From Fluoribacter dumoffii NY 23 (GTDB lineage: Bacteria; Pseudomonadota; Gammaproteobacteria; Legionellales; Legionellaceae), in assembly GCF_000236165.1 (NCBI RefSeq), contig NZ_CM001373.1, forward strand, positions 474,304 through 538,303: a DNA stretch of 64,000 nucleotides, given 5' to 3'. The position numbers and the translations under genes were made by a program. Under the pieces are notes generated by a model that was not told the DNA's origin, did not search any database, and was given only the letters and a program-made list of their open reading frames with translations. The first letter of the stretch is position 1, and the number at the start of each line of letters is the position of its first letter. Positions 8,319-16,462 of the stretch are shown here, piece after piece.

Positions 8319-9310
8319 TTAATTGCAAAAAACACATTATCGCTGCTGGCTTTATGTTAGTACTTCCTTTGGCTTGTTGGTCAGAGGCGCCTGTTGTCGA
8401 TGATAGTGATAATTTTGCAATTAGTGAGGAACAACAGGCGTATGAAGCGCCTGTTGGCTCAAAGTATAGTGACCCACAGATTGAACGTGGACAATTTGAG
8501 GTGGCACGAAACGAGAATTACGCTTTAGATACTCCCCAAACGGATGATGAACCCGCGCTTGCCAAGGATGATCAAACCAATGATTTGAATAATAATATTG
8601 CGAATAACGCCAAGCTGATTGATAAAATCCAAAATTTACAACAGGAAATCCAGGAACTCCGTGGTCAATTAGAAGTACAAGCGCATGATTTAAAATTACT
8701 GCAGCAACAACAAATCGCTTTTTATAAAGATTTGGATTCGCGATTGAGTGGTGGAAGCAGTTCTGGAAAAGTTTCAGCAAGTAAAACTCCATCCAATAAG
8801 CCTGCATTGGACTTGTCTGTAGGTTCCAAAGAGTCTTTGCCTAAATCTGCTGTGACTGCATCTAACGTCCAGGCTGGTAAATCAGCCCCGATGCCAGTTT
8901 CGTTACCTGCTGCTGCTTCTGCTTCAAGAGCGAACCCGGCTGACGAACAAATCAGCTATTTGGCAGCATATGAATTAGTAAAAAATAAACGATTTGATGA
9001 TGCCATAAGTGCAATGAATGTTTTTGTGCAAAAATATCCTAAAGGCGGCTATTCTGCTAATGCTCAATATTGGCTTGGCGAACTGTATCTGGCTAAAAAA
9101 GATTACCCCAGAGCTATAGAACATTTTAATGTGGTCTTACAACAATTTCCCACCTCAAGTAAATCTGCTGCAAGCATGCTCAAGACGGGTTATGCCTATG
9201 CTGAACAAGGTAATAAACAAGAAGCGCAGAAATACCTGCAACAAGTTGTCCGAGCTTATCCAGGTACGCCTACTGCTCAATTGGCCAATTCAAAATTACG
9301 TACGATATGA
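8315..9310 (+). CDS. cpoB: Cell division coordinator CpoB (YbgF)
   Basis: A 331-residue periplasmic protein with a cleavable signal peptide (about residues 1-23). A coiled-coil region near 100-145 contains LQQEIQELRGQLE. A Ser/Ala/Pro-rich linker follows, and then C-terminal TPR repeats beginning ISYLAAYELVKNKRFDDAI. CpoB trimerises through its coiled coil and links Tol-Pal action to peptidoglycan synthesis. The start codon overlaps the pal stop. The first 90 residues carry an extra acidic, low-complexity segment compared with E. coli CpoB, which is about 263 residues long. Confidence 0.92.
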   Translation: MINCKKHIIAAGFMLVLPLACWSEAPVVDDSDNFAISEEQQAYEAPVGSKYSDPQIERGQFEVARNENYALDTPQTDDEPALAKDDQTNDLNNNIANNAKLIDKIQNLQQEIQELRGQLEVQAHDLKLLQQQQIAFYKDLDSRLSGGSSSGKVSASKTPSNKPALDLSVGSKESLPKSAVTASNVQAGKSAPMPVSLPAAASASRANPADEQISYLAAYELVKNKRFDDAISAMNVFVQKYPKGGYSANAQYWLGELYLAKKDYPRAIEHFNVVLQQFPTSSKSAASMLKTGYAYAEQGNKQEAQKYLQQVVRAYPGTPTAQLANSKLRTI

Positions 9311-9458
9311 TAAATGAATTGTTATACGTAACTCCAATATAGTAAAAGTTAAGCCAGGGGAAAGCACATCAAGACCCGGGCTCTTGCTTATAATTTCCGG
9401 GGTTACACACTTACCCCAACTGTAGTTAAAGAATTTATGGATTCCAAGGAGAATAATT

Positions 9459-10409
9459 ATGAATTGGCTAGCCCATGCCCCGGCTAATATAGCTTTGATT
9501 AAATATATGGGAAAAAAGGATGAAAATGCGAATAGTCCTGATAACCCTTCGTTATCCTATACCTTAAATAATCTCATCAGCACGGTTAGACTTGAAACAT
9601 CTAGCTCAAAAAAAGACGTTTGGGAACCCTTGATTATTCCTGGAGGGATAGAAAACTTTGTGCTCTCTGCAGAAGGGCAAAAAAGATTTCTTAATCATTT
9701 GGCACGCATAAAAGCCTATTTTGGTTATGAAGGCGGTTTTTTAGTGCAATCCTGCAATAATTTTCCTCACAGCAGTGGAATGGCAAGTTCGGCATCAAGT
9801 TTTGCGGCCCTTACCCGTTGTGCAGTGGTTGCTTTGAGTGAATTAACGAACAAGCCATTATTGACTGTTGATGAGCAGGCACAGTTAAGCCGTTTGGGCT
9901 CTGGATCATCTTGTCGATCGTTCTATTCTCCCTGGGCTTTATGGGATGAAAGCGGAGTCAAGGCCGTAGATCTGCCTTATCACGAATTAATTTACCAAGG
10001 AATTGTGATCAGTAACAAAAAGAAAGATGTGCCTTCCAGTGAAGCACATCAACGGGTAAAAAGCAGTCCTTTTTATGAGACACGTAGTCAAAGAGCCAGA
10101 GAAAACCTGAAACTACTTTTAGATGCATTTATGGCTAAAGATTGGACTGCCGCCTTCAATGTATGCTGGCGGGAATTCCAGGATATGCACCGTTTGTTTA
10201 GTACTTGTGAACAACCATTTTCCTACATGACCGAAAATTGTGTTGATTTGTTGCACATACTCGAGAGCTTCTGGAACAAAAAGGGTGATGGTCCTATAGT
10301 GACCATGGATGCTGGACCAAACATTCATTTATTGTATCGTCACGACCAGGCAGAGTTAGCACGGGAATTTAAATGTGATTATTTAGTAGGCAATTATGAT
10401 GTCCTTTGA
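9459..10409 (+). CDS. mvaD: Diphosphomevalonate decarboxylase
   Basis: This 316-residue GHMP-family enzyme converts 5-diphosphomevalonate to isopentenyl diphosphate with ATP and loss of CO2. Diagnostic stretches are APANIALIKYMGK at residues 7-19, NNFPHSSGMASSASSF near 105-120, RLGSGSSCRSFY, and MDAGPNIH near 286-293 with the catalytic aspartate. The start has AAGGAG upstream. The mevalonate kinase start overlaps its 3' end, so the two are cotranscribed. Confidence 0.95.
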   Translation: MNWLAHAPANIALIKYMGKKDENANSPDNPSLSYTLNNLISTVRLETSSSKKDVWEPLIIPGGIENFVLSAEGQKRFLNHLARIKAYFGYEGGFLVQSCNNFPHSSGMASSASSFAALTRCAVVALSELTNKPLLTVDEQAQLSRLGSGSSCRSFYSPWALWDESGVKAVDLPYHELIYQGIVISNKKKDVPSSEAHQRVKSSPFYETRSQRARENLKLLLDAFMAKDWTAAFNVCWREFQDMHRLFSTCEQPFSYMTENCVDLLHILESFWNKKGDGPIVTMDAGPNIHLLYRHDQAELAREFKCDYLVGNYDVL

Positions 10410-11277
10410 TTTTGAAACAACAACCTTTGGCAAATGGATTTTAGCAGGAGAACATGCAGTTGTACGGGGACATCCGGCATTGGTGTTTCCCATTAGAGAA
10501 AAAAAATTAACCTTGCGCTATTCTGCTGCGGGCTCTTCTTTAGGTGCTGATTATACGGGGAGCAGTGGTGCCGACATGCAACTTCTGTTCTGGAGTGTTC
10601 TGGAGCATGGAATGCAATTATTAGGGCGCTCTTTAAATCAAATTGTGGGTTATTTTCATTTGGATAGTACTATTCCTGTAGGTGCAGGAATGGGAGCTTC
10701 TGCTGCTCTTTGTGTAGCGATGAGCCGATGGTTTTGTGCGCAGAATATGATCGACCTGAATCAATGTAATGATTTTGCTAAAGAATTGGAACATTTATTC
10801 CATGGCAAGAGCAGCGGGCTAGATGTCGCTGGGGTTGCTACGGAAAAAGGGGTTTATTTCAAGGCTGGAACTATTTCACCTTTACAGCAAAAAATTTCTC
10901 CTCAGTTTTATTTGTCTTCATGCAAACAAATTGGGATTACCTCGCATTGTATTCAGCAGGTACAAACCTTATGGACGGATAACCCTGAACTTGCTCAGCA
11001 AATTGACCTGCAAATGATTGAGGCAGTTGAAGAAGCGAAACACGCTTTGGAAGAGGGGGGGGCAGAGGCAATAATTATTCTGGCTCGAGCAATAAACAAG
11101 GCTGCTCATTGTTTTTATCAATGGAACCTGGTTAGCGAAAGCTTGCAGCAACACATGAATCGTTTGACTGCAGAAGGGGCTCTCGCAGTAAAACCAACAG
11201 GATCCGGCGGCGGGGGATTTGTATTAAGTCTTTGGGACAGGCAACCACCCGAGTCTTTGGAATTGTTGCGTGCTTAA
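10396..11277 (+). CDS. mvk: Mevalonate kinase
   Basis: A 293-residue GHMP kinase with FGKWILAGEHAVVRG at residues 11-25, the phosphate loop VGAGMGASAALC near 94-105, and KPTGSGGGGF near the C-terminus. The GEHAVV stretch is typical of mevalonate kinase, which phosphorylates mevalonate to 5-phosphomevalonate. It overlaps the decarboxylase gene by 14 bases (ATG 10396) or 11 bases (ATG 10399). It runs convergent to ftsB with only 9 bases between the stop codons. Confidence 0.9.
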   Translation: MMSFDFETTTFGKWILAGEHAVVRGHPALVFPIREKKLTLRYSAAGSSLGADYTGSSGADMQLLFWSVLEHGMQLLGRSLNQIVGYFHLDSTIPVGAGMGASAALCVAMSRWFCAQNMIDLNQCNDFAKELEHLFHGKSSGLDVAGVATEKGVYFKAGTISPLQQKISPQFYLSSCKQIGITSHCIQQVQTLWTDNPELAQQIDLQMIEAVEEAKHALEEGGAEAIIILARAINKAAHCFYQWNLVSESLQQHMNRLTAEGALAVKPTGSGGGGFVLSLWDRQPPESLELLRA

Positions 11278-11286
11278 TAGGATATA

Positions 11287-11556
11287 CTAATCTACGAATT
11301 GGTAATATATTTCATTAGCTTTTATCATGCCGAGTTCGTAGCGCGCCTGTTCTTCCAGGGCTTGATCCCCCCGTTTTAACTCGCTAATGTCTGCTTCCAG
11401 GGCCCGATTGCGAGCGGCGAGCTTATTATTTTCCTGTTCATGAGCCATTAATTTTTTTTCAAGATTATTCAATTGAATCAAATTTCCATCGCCCAGCCAA
11501 AGCTTATGTTGTAAAACAACCAAGGAAACAATCAAAATAATAAACAAAGGGCGCAT
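11287..11556 (-). CDS. ftsB: Cell division protein FtsB
   Basis: An 89-residue bitopic protein. A short N-terminus and one membrane helix (about residues 4-20) are followed by a coiled coil (about 27-65), then the conserved end with ARYELGMIKANEIYYQF. FtsB joins FtsL and FtsQ in the divisome complex that activates septal peptidoglycan synthesis. Size and layout match DivIC/FtsB proteins. The frequent partner eno is not next to it here. Confidence 0.92.
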   Translation of the reverse strand: MRPLFIILIVSLVVLQHKLWLGDGNLIQLNNLEKKLMAHEQENNKLAARNRALEADISELKRGDQALEEQARYELGMIKANEIYYQFVD

Positions 11557-11739
11557 AGATTTTGCTTGATTAAAAGAATATCCTTAAACCATTGTATTAC
11601 TATATCGCAATGTGTAGCAATATCTGCTTGCGTATTTTTGTAGTATTTTCCTGCCTGTTAAATCAGCGAGCGGAAACTGAGCTTTAAGTTAAAACCTGGG
11701 TGCAGCTCGCTGTGCATGATTCAGGCTGAAGTTACGTCG

Positions 11740-12060
11740 TTAAAAATGTTTCCTTAAAATATTGAGCTCATCATTTAATTGGTCAATCTTTTCCAATAGA
11801 TCCAATGCAAGGGCCACTCCGGGTAAATTAATTCCCAAATCCCGATGGAGGCGAAAGGCTGATTCAATTTTCCGTAAGTCCTTTTGAGTTAATTTAAGCT
11901 GTTCTGTTTTTGTTGTTGACGTGGAAAATAGCCCGTATTCGACCATTTCTATTAATAATTCTTTGGGGATATGGTATTTTTGACATACCTCCTTGAATGA
12001 AATACTCGTTGTTTCTTCAATAAGCACGCCAATTATTGTATTGTCCTGCTTCATGCTCAT
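11740..12060 (-). CDS. cbpM: Chaperone modulator CbpM
   Basis: A 106-residue MerR_2-type helical protein that in other bacteria binds the J domain of CbpA and inhibits it. It begins inside the cbpA stop codon (ATGA overlap), and this tight pairing supports the assignment. The C-terminal helix, [18 protein letters not shown], is typical of the family. Confidence 0.85.
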   Translation of the reverse strand: MSMKQDNTIIGVLIEETTSISFKEVCQKYHIPKELLIEMVEYGLFSTSTTKTEQLKLTQKDLRKIESAFRLHRDLGINLPGVALALDLLEKIDQLNDELNILRKHF

Positions 12061-12941
12061 ACTCCCATCTTGTCACGTGGATTAAAAGGCATTACTTGAG
12101 CCATTTTTTTATAAAGCTCCTTTGCTTCCTCAGTTTGGGGAGGCGGAGTAATGATTTTTAGAAGTACATATTGATGGCCAGGGGTAGTGCCGGGTAAGCC
12201 ACGGTTTTTCAACCTTAATTTTTGGCCCCCCTGAGATCCTGGAGGAATTTTCAAATCGATTTTTCCGCCCAGAGTAGGGACTACTATTGTTGTTCCCAGA
12301 GCTGCTTCCCATGGGGTAATCGGTAAAGTGAGATAGATATCTCCATCCATTACTTCATATAGAGGACTCTTTTCAACCTCCATTGTTAAATACACATCAC
12401 CCCTAGGTCCTCCCTGGATGCCTGGCGCTCCTTGCCCTGCCAGACGAATTTGCTGACCAGATCGTATACCTGCCGGGATTTTTACTTTTAAGGTTTGCAC
12501 TTGCGCATCAAGTCCAATGGGAATTTGAATGTTTTTAACCGTGCCGGCGAAAGCTTCTTCCAGGCTGATACGGATTTTCCCATGGAAATCCTGTCCAGCC
12601 ATAGGTTGTTGGCGATAACGGGAATGTCCAAACAAGGTTTCGAATAAATCTTCATTGAATGGTGCGCCATAGACATGCTCAGCACCCTCATGATGCCAAT
12701 GCGATTGCGCCTTTTGCTGATGAAAATCCTTGTTTTTTCGATACGCATCATATTCTGCTCTTTTGGCTGGATCTCTTAATACCTCATAAGCTTCGCCCAT
12801 TTCTTTAAAGCGTTCTTCAGCATCAGGTTCTTTACTTATATCCGGATGGTATTTTCGAGCCAACTTTCGATAAGCCATCTTGATGTCTTTTTCAGAGGCA
12901 TCCTCATTAACTCCCATAATTTTGTAGTAGTTTTTGTCCAT
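12057..12941 (-). CDS. cbpA: Curved DNA-binding J-protein CbpA
   Basis: A 294-residue DnaJ-class co-chaperone. The J domain occupies residues about 4-69 and has the HPD motif in [10 protein letters not shown]. It is followed by a linker with a short Gly/His-containing stretch, then two C-terminal beta domains containing [14 protein letters not shown] and [13 protein letters not shown]. There is no zinc-finger domain, which separates it from DnaJ. It should stimulate DnaK and, by analogy with E. coli, may bind curved DNA. It is the first gene of the cbpA-cbpM operon. Confidence 0.93.
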   Translation of the reverse strand: MDKNYYKIMGVNEDASEKDIKMAYRKLARKYHPDISKEPDAEERFKEMGEAYEVLRDPAKRAEYDAYRKNKDFHQQKAQSHWHHEGAEHVYGAPFNEDLFETLFGHSRYRQQPMAGQDFHGKIRISLEEAFAGTVKNIQIPIGLDAQVQTLKVKIPAGIRSGQQIRLAGQGAPGIQGGPRGDVYLTMEVEKSPLYEVMDGDIYLTLPITPWEAALGTTIVVPTLGGKIDLKIPPGSQGGQKLRLKNRGLPGTTPGHQYVLLKIITPPPQTEEAKELYKKMAQVMPFNPRDKMGV

Positions 12942-13319
12942 GTTTTTATACTCTGTTTAAAGATCTTTCGGGTCATCTTGCAAAATTGATGCAAAGAGAA
13001 TTATCTATATATCGGTTAAATTCCTAATGGGTAAGGCCTTTTTGGGGCACATTTTTACTTTGCTTGTATCTGATGACTTATTTTCTTTGAATTCACATCG
13101 CCAGTTTGATAGTGATTTAATTTTATCAGCCATTATTCTTATAAAATAGTATAGCCTCTTGGATATTTATTTGTATATTAATCAGTTAAAGTACATACTA
13201 TTCATTTTAACTTGTGTGTTTTGCCATGCTCCAGGTCTATCTTGGCCCAGAGCTGCAGCATGAAAGAAATAATTACACCAAGTATGCTGTTTTGATTTGA
13301 ATCGATATTGGAGACCTTT
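12942..13319. other. Divergent intergenic region, cbpA / BON lipoprotein
   Basis: This 378-base AT-rich stretch lies between divergent genes and must hold both promoters. TTGTAT (13171) and TACTAT (13196) are 19 bases apart and are only a weak candidate for the plus strand. TATAAAATAG at 13140-13149 is another AT-rich -10-like site. I found no convincing heat-shock promoter for cbpA, no ORF with a ribosome binding site, and no strong stem-loop. Confidence 0.35.
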
Positions 13320-13643
13320 ATGCAAAAGTACTTACTTAATACCCTGGTTGTTTTCTTTCTTTTTTCATTAACGGGTTGTCAGTCTAATCAGGCTACCTCC
13401 ACGTTATTTGCACCCTTTACTCCCTCCATGGCTCCAAGCGCAAATTTATCACAAACAGTACAAGAAGCTTTAATGCGTAATGACGATCCAGTCATTGCCA
13501 ACGTACATGTTCAGACCAGACAAGATGTGGTAATTCTTACAGGATATGTTAAGAAAATTCGTCAAAGTGATGTTGCAGAACAAATTGCCCGCCAGGTTCC
13601 AGGGGTGCGCGCAGTAGAAAACAATATAATTATCCGCCCCTAG
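13320..13643 (+). CDS. BON-domain lipoprotein
   Basis: A 107-residue lipoprotein precursor with a signal peptide ending in the lipobox SLTGC. One BON domain (about residues 44-107) ends in VRAVENNI, as in OsmY/DolP-type proteins that bind phospholipid. ATG 13320 is chosen because GGAGA lies 5 bases upstream; an earlier in-frame start would overlap that site. The protein is likely in the envelope and its exact role is unknown. Confidence 0.85.
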   Translation: MQKYLLNTLVVFFLFSLTGCQSNQATSTLFAPFTPSMAPSANLSQTVQEALMRNDDPVIANVHVQTRQDVVILTGYVKKIRQSDVAEQIARQVPGVRAVENNIIIRP

Positions 13644-13708
13644 CTTACATGTTCTCCATTTGTACTATATTTATAGAATAGGTTAAGTATGTTCAAATGG
13701 AGAATAAA

Positions 13709-14149
13709 ATGGCTGACCTTATTCATAATGCTCTGCCAATGCCAAGACGTAATATTATCTCTATCCGTCCAGATGATCCTGTAAAAAAAAGTATCGATAT
13801 GATGACGGAATATGATATCGGTGCATTGGTTGTAATGGACAATGAAAACCAGTTGGTAGGTATAGTGAGTGAGCGAGATATAGTTCGCTCCTGCTTACAC
13901 AAATGCATTGATCTGGAAACAGCAAAAGTTGGTGATGTGGTTAATAAGGACGTAACGATCCTCTACTCCAATGATGTTGTAGAAAAAGCGATGCAGGCTA
14001 TGACCGCAACAAAAAGAAGACATGTGCTGGTTCGTGATGAAAATGATGACCTTATTGCCATTTTATCAATAGGTGACGTGCTTTATCATCTACTGGAAGA
14101 CAAGGCAAGAGTTATTGAGCAATTAGAAAATTACATCCATACTTATTAG
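13709..14149 (+). CDS. Tandem CBS-domain protein
   Basis: A 146-residue cytoplasmic protein made almost wholly of two CBS domains (about residues 15-70 and 83-140). The first reads DIGALVVMDNENQLVGIVSERDIV, shown here only in part of its length: key residues are the GALVV strand and SERDI helix. CBS pairs bind adenine nucleotides such as AMP, ATP or SAM and act as sensors. No effector domain is attached, so the partner is unknown. ATG 13709 has GGAG 6 bases upstream and is preferred over ATG 13697. It is separated by 65 bases from the BON gene and may share its transcript. Confidence 0.85.
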   Translation: MADLIHNALPMPRRNIISIRPDDPVKKSIDMMTEYDIGALVVMDNENQLVGIVSERDIVRSCLHKCIDLETAKVGDVVNKDVTILYSNDVVEKAMQAMTATKRRHVLVRDENDDLIAILSIGDVLYHLLEDKARVIEQLENYIHTY

Positions 14150-14203
14150 CAGAACATTTTTTAGAGTGATATAGTATCATTTTTAATGCATCGATATCCT
14201 GAT

Positions 14204-15364
14204 ATGAAAACAATCTTCCGATTGCTTTTAATTTTTTTAATATGCCATAACTTTGGGTGGGCTACGGAGCTATCTCCCAGATGGTATTCCAAAGGTACAG
14301 ATAACAGGATCATTATCAATATTGAAATGTTTTTGTCATCTACATGCACCCATTGTCAAAAAGCAGATGCTTTTTTTCATGATCTAGAGTCCAAACATCC
14401 TGATTTTCATGTGCAACGTTTTTATATTAATCAGGATAAAAATGCATTGACCCGTTTCTATCAAATATTAAACGAACAACAAATGGATGATTTTGGTGTT
14501 CCCTCAATCTATTTCTGTAATTCGCGTTGGGTGGGCTTTTCTTCAGCAGAAACGACGGGTAAAGACTTATTAAATGCCCTGAATTATTGCAAACAGCAGA
14601 TTGAAAAAAATGGCAAATTAACCCAGGCAACTGAGGAAACATTGAGGCATTTGGCCAATGCAAATCAATTTATTACCGGCTTGGTAGAGAAGCCATCCCG
14701 CTTGTATTTTACAACGACTATAGCTTTTATGGACTCCTTTAGTCCTTGTGCATTCTTTTGCCTGGCAGGATTTTTAGCTTTTCTTTTTATTGAAACCCAG
14801 AAGAAAAATCAAATTATTGCAGGGTCGCTGTTTATTTTTTCAGTGGCAATAATCCATTACTTTCAACAAGCTTATCCCAATGCATTTTTTGAATTGCTGC
14901 CTTGGTTACGTATTCCCGCTGCCTTATCAGGTTTAATAACTCTTTATTTTGTAATTCAATATTTTAAAAACCGTTTTTCTCAGGCTTTATATTTTTCCCT
15001 TGCATTTTTCTTAGGTTTGCTTGTCACCATCTATCAGCAAACTTGTGTGATGAACTGGTCAACTGTGTTCCAGCAATGGTTAACTGACCAGCATTTAAAC
15101 AATGGGCAAGCAAGTATGTATCAATTACTTTATCAGGGAGTGTATATTCTTCCTTTAATCCTGATTTTATTGGTTTATTTTGCTTTGTTAAAAACAAAGC
15201 GTTTTGCTGCCTTAAAGCCAAAATTTGCCAATATGGGATTGTTGTTTCTTATTGCGATTGCTGGAAGTTTGATCGCTTATCCATTTGTATTGTCATACCT
15301 CGGTCTATCCATGGTAACTTTATTTATACTGATGGTTTGCGGTTACTTTTTAAAATTGACTTGA
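14204..15364 (+). CDS. Thioredoxin-fold / DsbD-like membrane fusion
   Basis: A 386-residue protein with a signal peptide (1-20). A thioredoxin-like domain has the CTHC active site at residues 48-51 and a cis-proline in GVPS near 99-100. Then come about six membrane helices. The first helix contains SPCAFFC (Cys182 and Cys186) and a later one has TCVMN (Cys281). This resembles the two membrane cysteines of DsbD/CcdA electron carriers, so a thiol-redox relay across the inner membrane to the fused periplasmic domain is inferred. In DsbD the thioredoxin domain is at the other end, so the order here is unusual. ATG 14186 is an alternative start. No cytochrome c or Dsb genes are adjacent. Confidence 0.75.
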   Translation: MKTIFRLLLIFLICHNFGWATELSPRWYSKGTDNRIIINIEMFLSSTCTHCQKADAFFHDLESKHPDFHVQRFYINQDKNALTRFYQILNEQQMDDFGVPSIYFCNSRWVGFSSAETTGKDLLNALNYCKQQIEKNGKLTQATEETLRHLANANQFITGLVEKPSRLYFTTTIAFMDSFSPCAFFCLAGFLAFLFIETQKKNQIIAGSLFIFSVAIIHYFQQAYPNAFFELLPWLRIPAALSGLITLYFVIQYFKNRFSQALYFSLAFFLGLLVTIYQQTCVMNWSTVFQQWLTDQHLNNGQASMYQLLYQGVYILPLILILLVYFALLKTKRFAALKPKFANMGLLFLIAIAGSLIAYPFVLSYLGLSMVTLFILMVCGYFLKLT

Positions 15365-15417
15365 TCTTGTTTTGATGATTTGGGATTATCATCTCTTCTT
15401 GGTTTTTAGGTGGTAAC

Positions 15418-16407
15418 ATGAGTAAGCTCATTAATATTCCCGTTGTTGTAGAGAGCGGAAAAAAATATAAAACATCTCATGGCATAACAGCAATAAAGGA
15501 TGGTGTTAAAGCAACAGAAGATGCTTATGAGCGTTTACCTAAGCCTAAATGGCTGCGTGTGGTAAATCATACCACTCCCGAATACCACCACGTAAAAGAG
15601 CAAGTACAGAAACACCGCCTGTCTACAGTATGCGAAGAGGCTAAATGTCCTAATATATCCGAGTGTTGGTCTCATGGTACGGCAACAATTATGTTAATGG
15701 GGGCAGTTTGCACGCGTGCATGTCGTTTTTGCTCTGTAGATACGGGTAACCCGCATGGGTGGTTAGATGCCCAAGAGCCAGAGAATACAGCAAATACGGT
15801 AGCATTGATGAATCTGGACTATGTGGTTTTAACCTCAGTTAACCGGGATGACTTACCTGATGGTGGTGCAAACCATTATGCACGCACAATACGTGCAATT
15901 AAACAACGTTCCCCAAAAACTAAAGTGGAAGCACTAACCCCTGATTTTCAAGGTGTAGAAAGGGATGTTGCAATTTTACTAGATAGTGGAGTTGACGTGT
16001 TTGCACAAAATGTAGAGACTGTGGAGCGTTTGACCCATCCCGTACGGGATAATCGAGCAGGATATGCGCAGACCCTAAATGTACTCGCATTTGCTAAACG
16101 TTACAGACCCGATGTATTGACAAAAACCAGTCTGATGTTGGGTTTGGGTGAAACAGATGAAGAAATTATTCAAACAATGGATGATTTGCGAGCCCATAAT
16201 GTAGATATTCTTACTTTGGGACAATATTTACAACCCACAAAAAACCATTTACCTATCGCCCGTTATGTGACCCCTGAAACCTTTGCGAAGTTAAGAAGGA
16301 TTGGGTTGAAGAAAGGTTTTTTTGAAGTAGCTTCCGGGCCTTTGGTCCGTTCCAGTTACCGTGCTGACCGTATTTTTAAACAAGACAATTTGGGATTAGA
16401 TAATTAA
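15418..16407 (+). CDS. lipA: Lipoyl synthase
   Basis: A 329-residue radical SAM enzyme that inserts two sulfurs into octanoyl-protein to make lipoyl groups for 2-oxoacid dehydrogenases and the glycine cleavage system. The auxiliary cluster cysteines are 72, 77 and 83, and the radical SAM motif CTRACRFC gives Cys98, 102 and 105. The family serine is in RSSYRAD near the C-terminus. lipB is not adjacent. The roughly 45-residue extension before the conserved core is common in gammaproteobacteria. Confidence 0.97.
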   Translation: MSKLINIPVVVESGKKYKTSHGITAIKDGVKATEDAYERLPKPKWLRVVNHTTPEYHHVKEQVQKHRLSTVCEEAKCPNISECWSHGTATIMLMGAVCTRACRFCSVDTGNPHGWLDAQEPENTANTVALMNLDYVVLTSVNRDDLPDGGANHYARTIRAIKQRSPKTKVEALTPDFQGVERDVAILLDSGVDVFAQNVETVERLTHPVRDNRAGYAQTLNVLAFAKRYRPDVLTKTSLMLGLGETDEEIIQTMDDLRAHNVDILTLGQYLQPTKNHLPIARYVTPETFAKLRRIGLKKGFFEVASGPLVRSSYRADRIFKQDNLGLDN

Positions 16408-16412
16408 CATTC

Positions 16413-16460
16413 CCTGCCAGGCAATAAACCCGGGAATTCCTTTTCCCGGGAACGTGCAGG
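16413..16460 (-). terminator. Terminator between lipA and the 510-aa gene
   Basis: CCCGGGAA (16429-16436) and TTCCCGGG (16443-16450) form an 8-bp stem with a 6-base loop. An outer CCTGC/GCAGG pair (16413-16417 and 16456-16460) extends the structure. On the minus strand the inner stem is followed by TTTATT, so it fits best as the terminator of the gene at 16463, and may stop lipA transcripts too. Confidence 0.6.
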
Positions 16461-16462
16461 TT

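Noticed and set aside
8421..8807. 128-residue minus-strand ORF opposite cpoB
   Set aside because: cpoB has a signal peptide, coiled coil and TPR evidence; the antisense frame has none.
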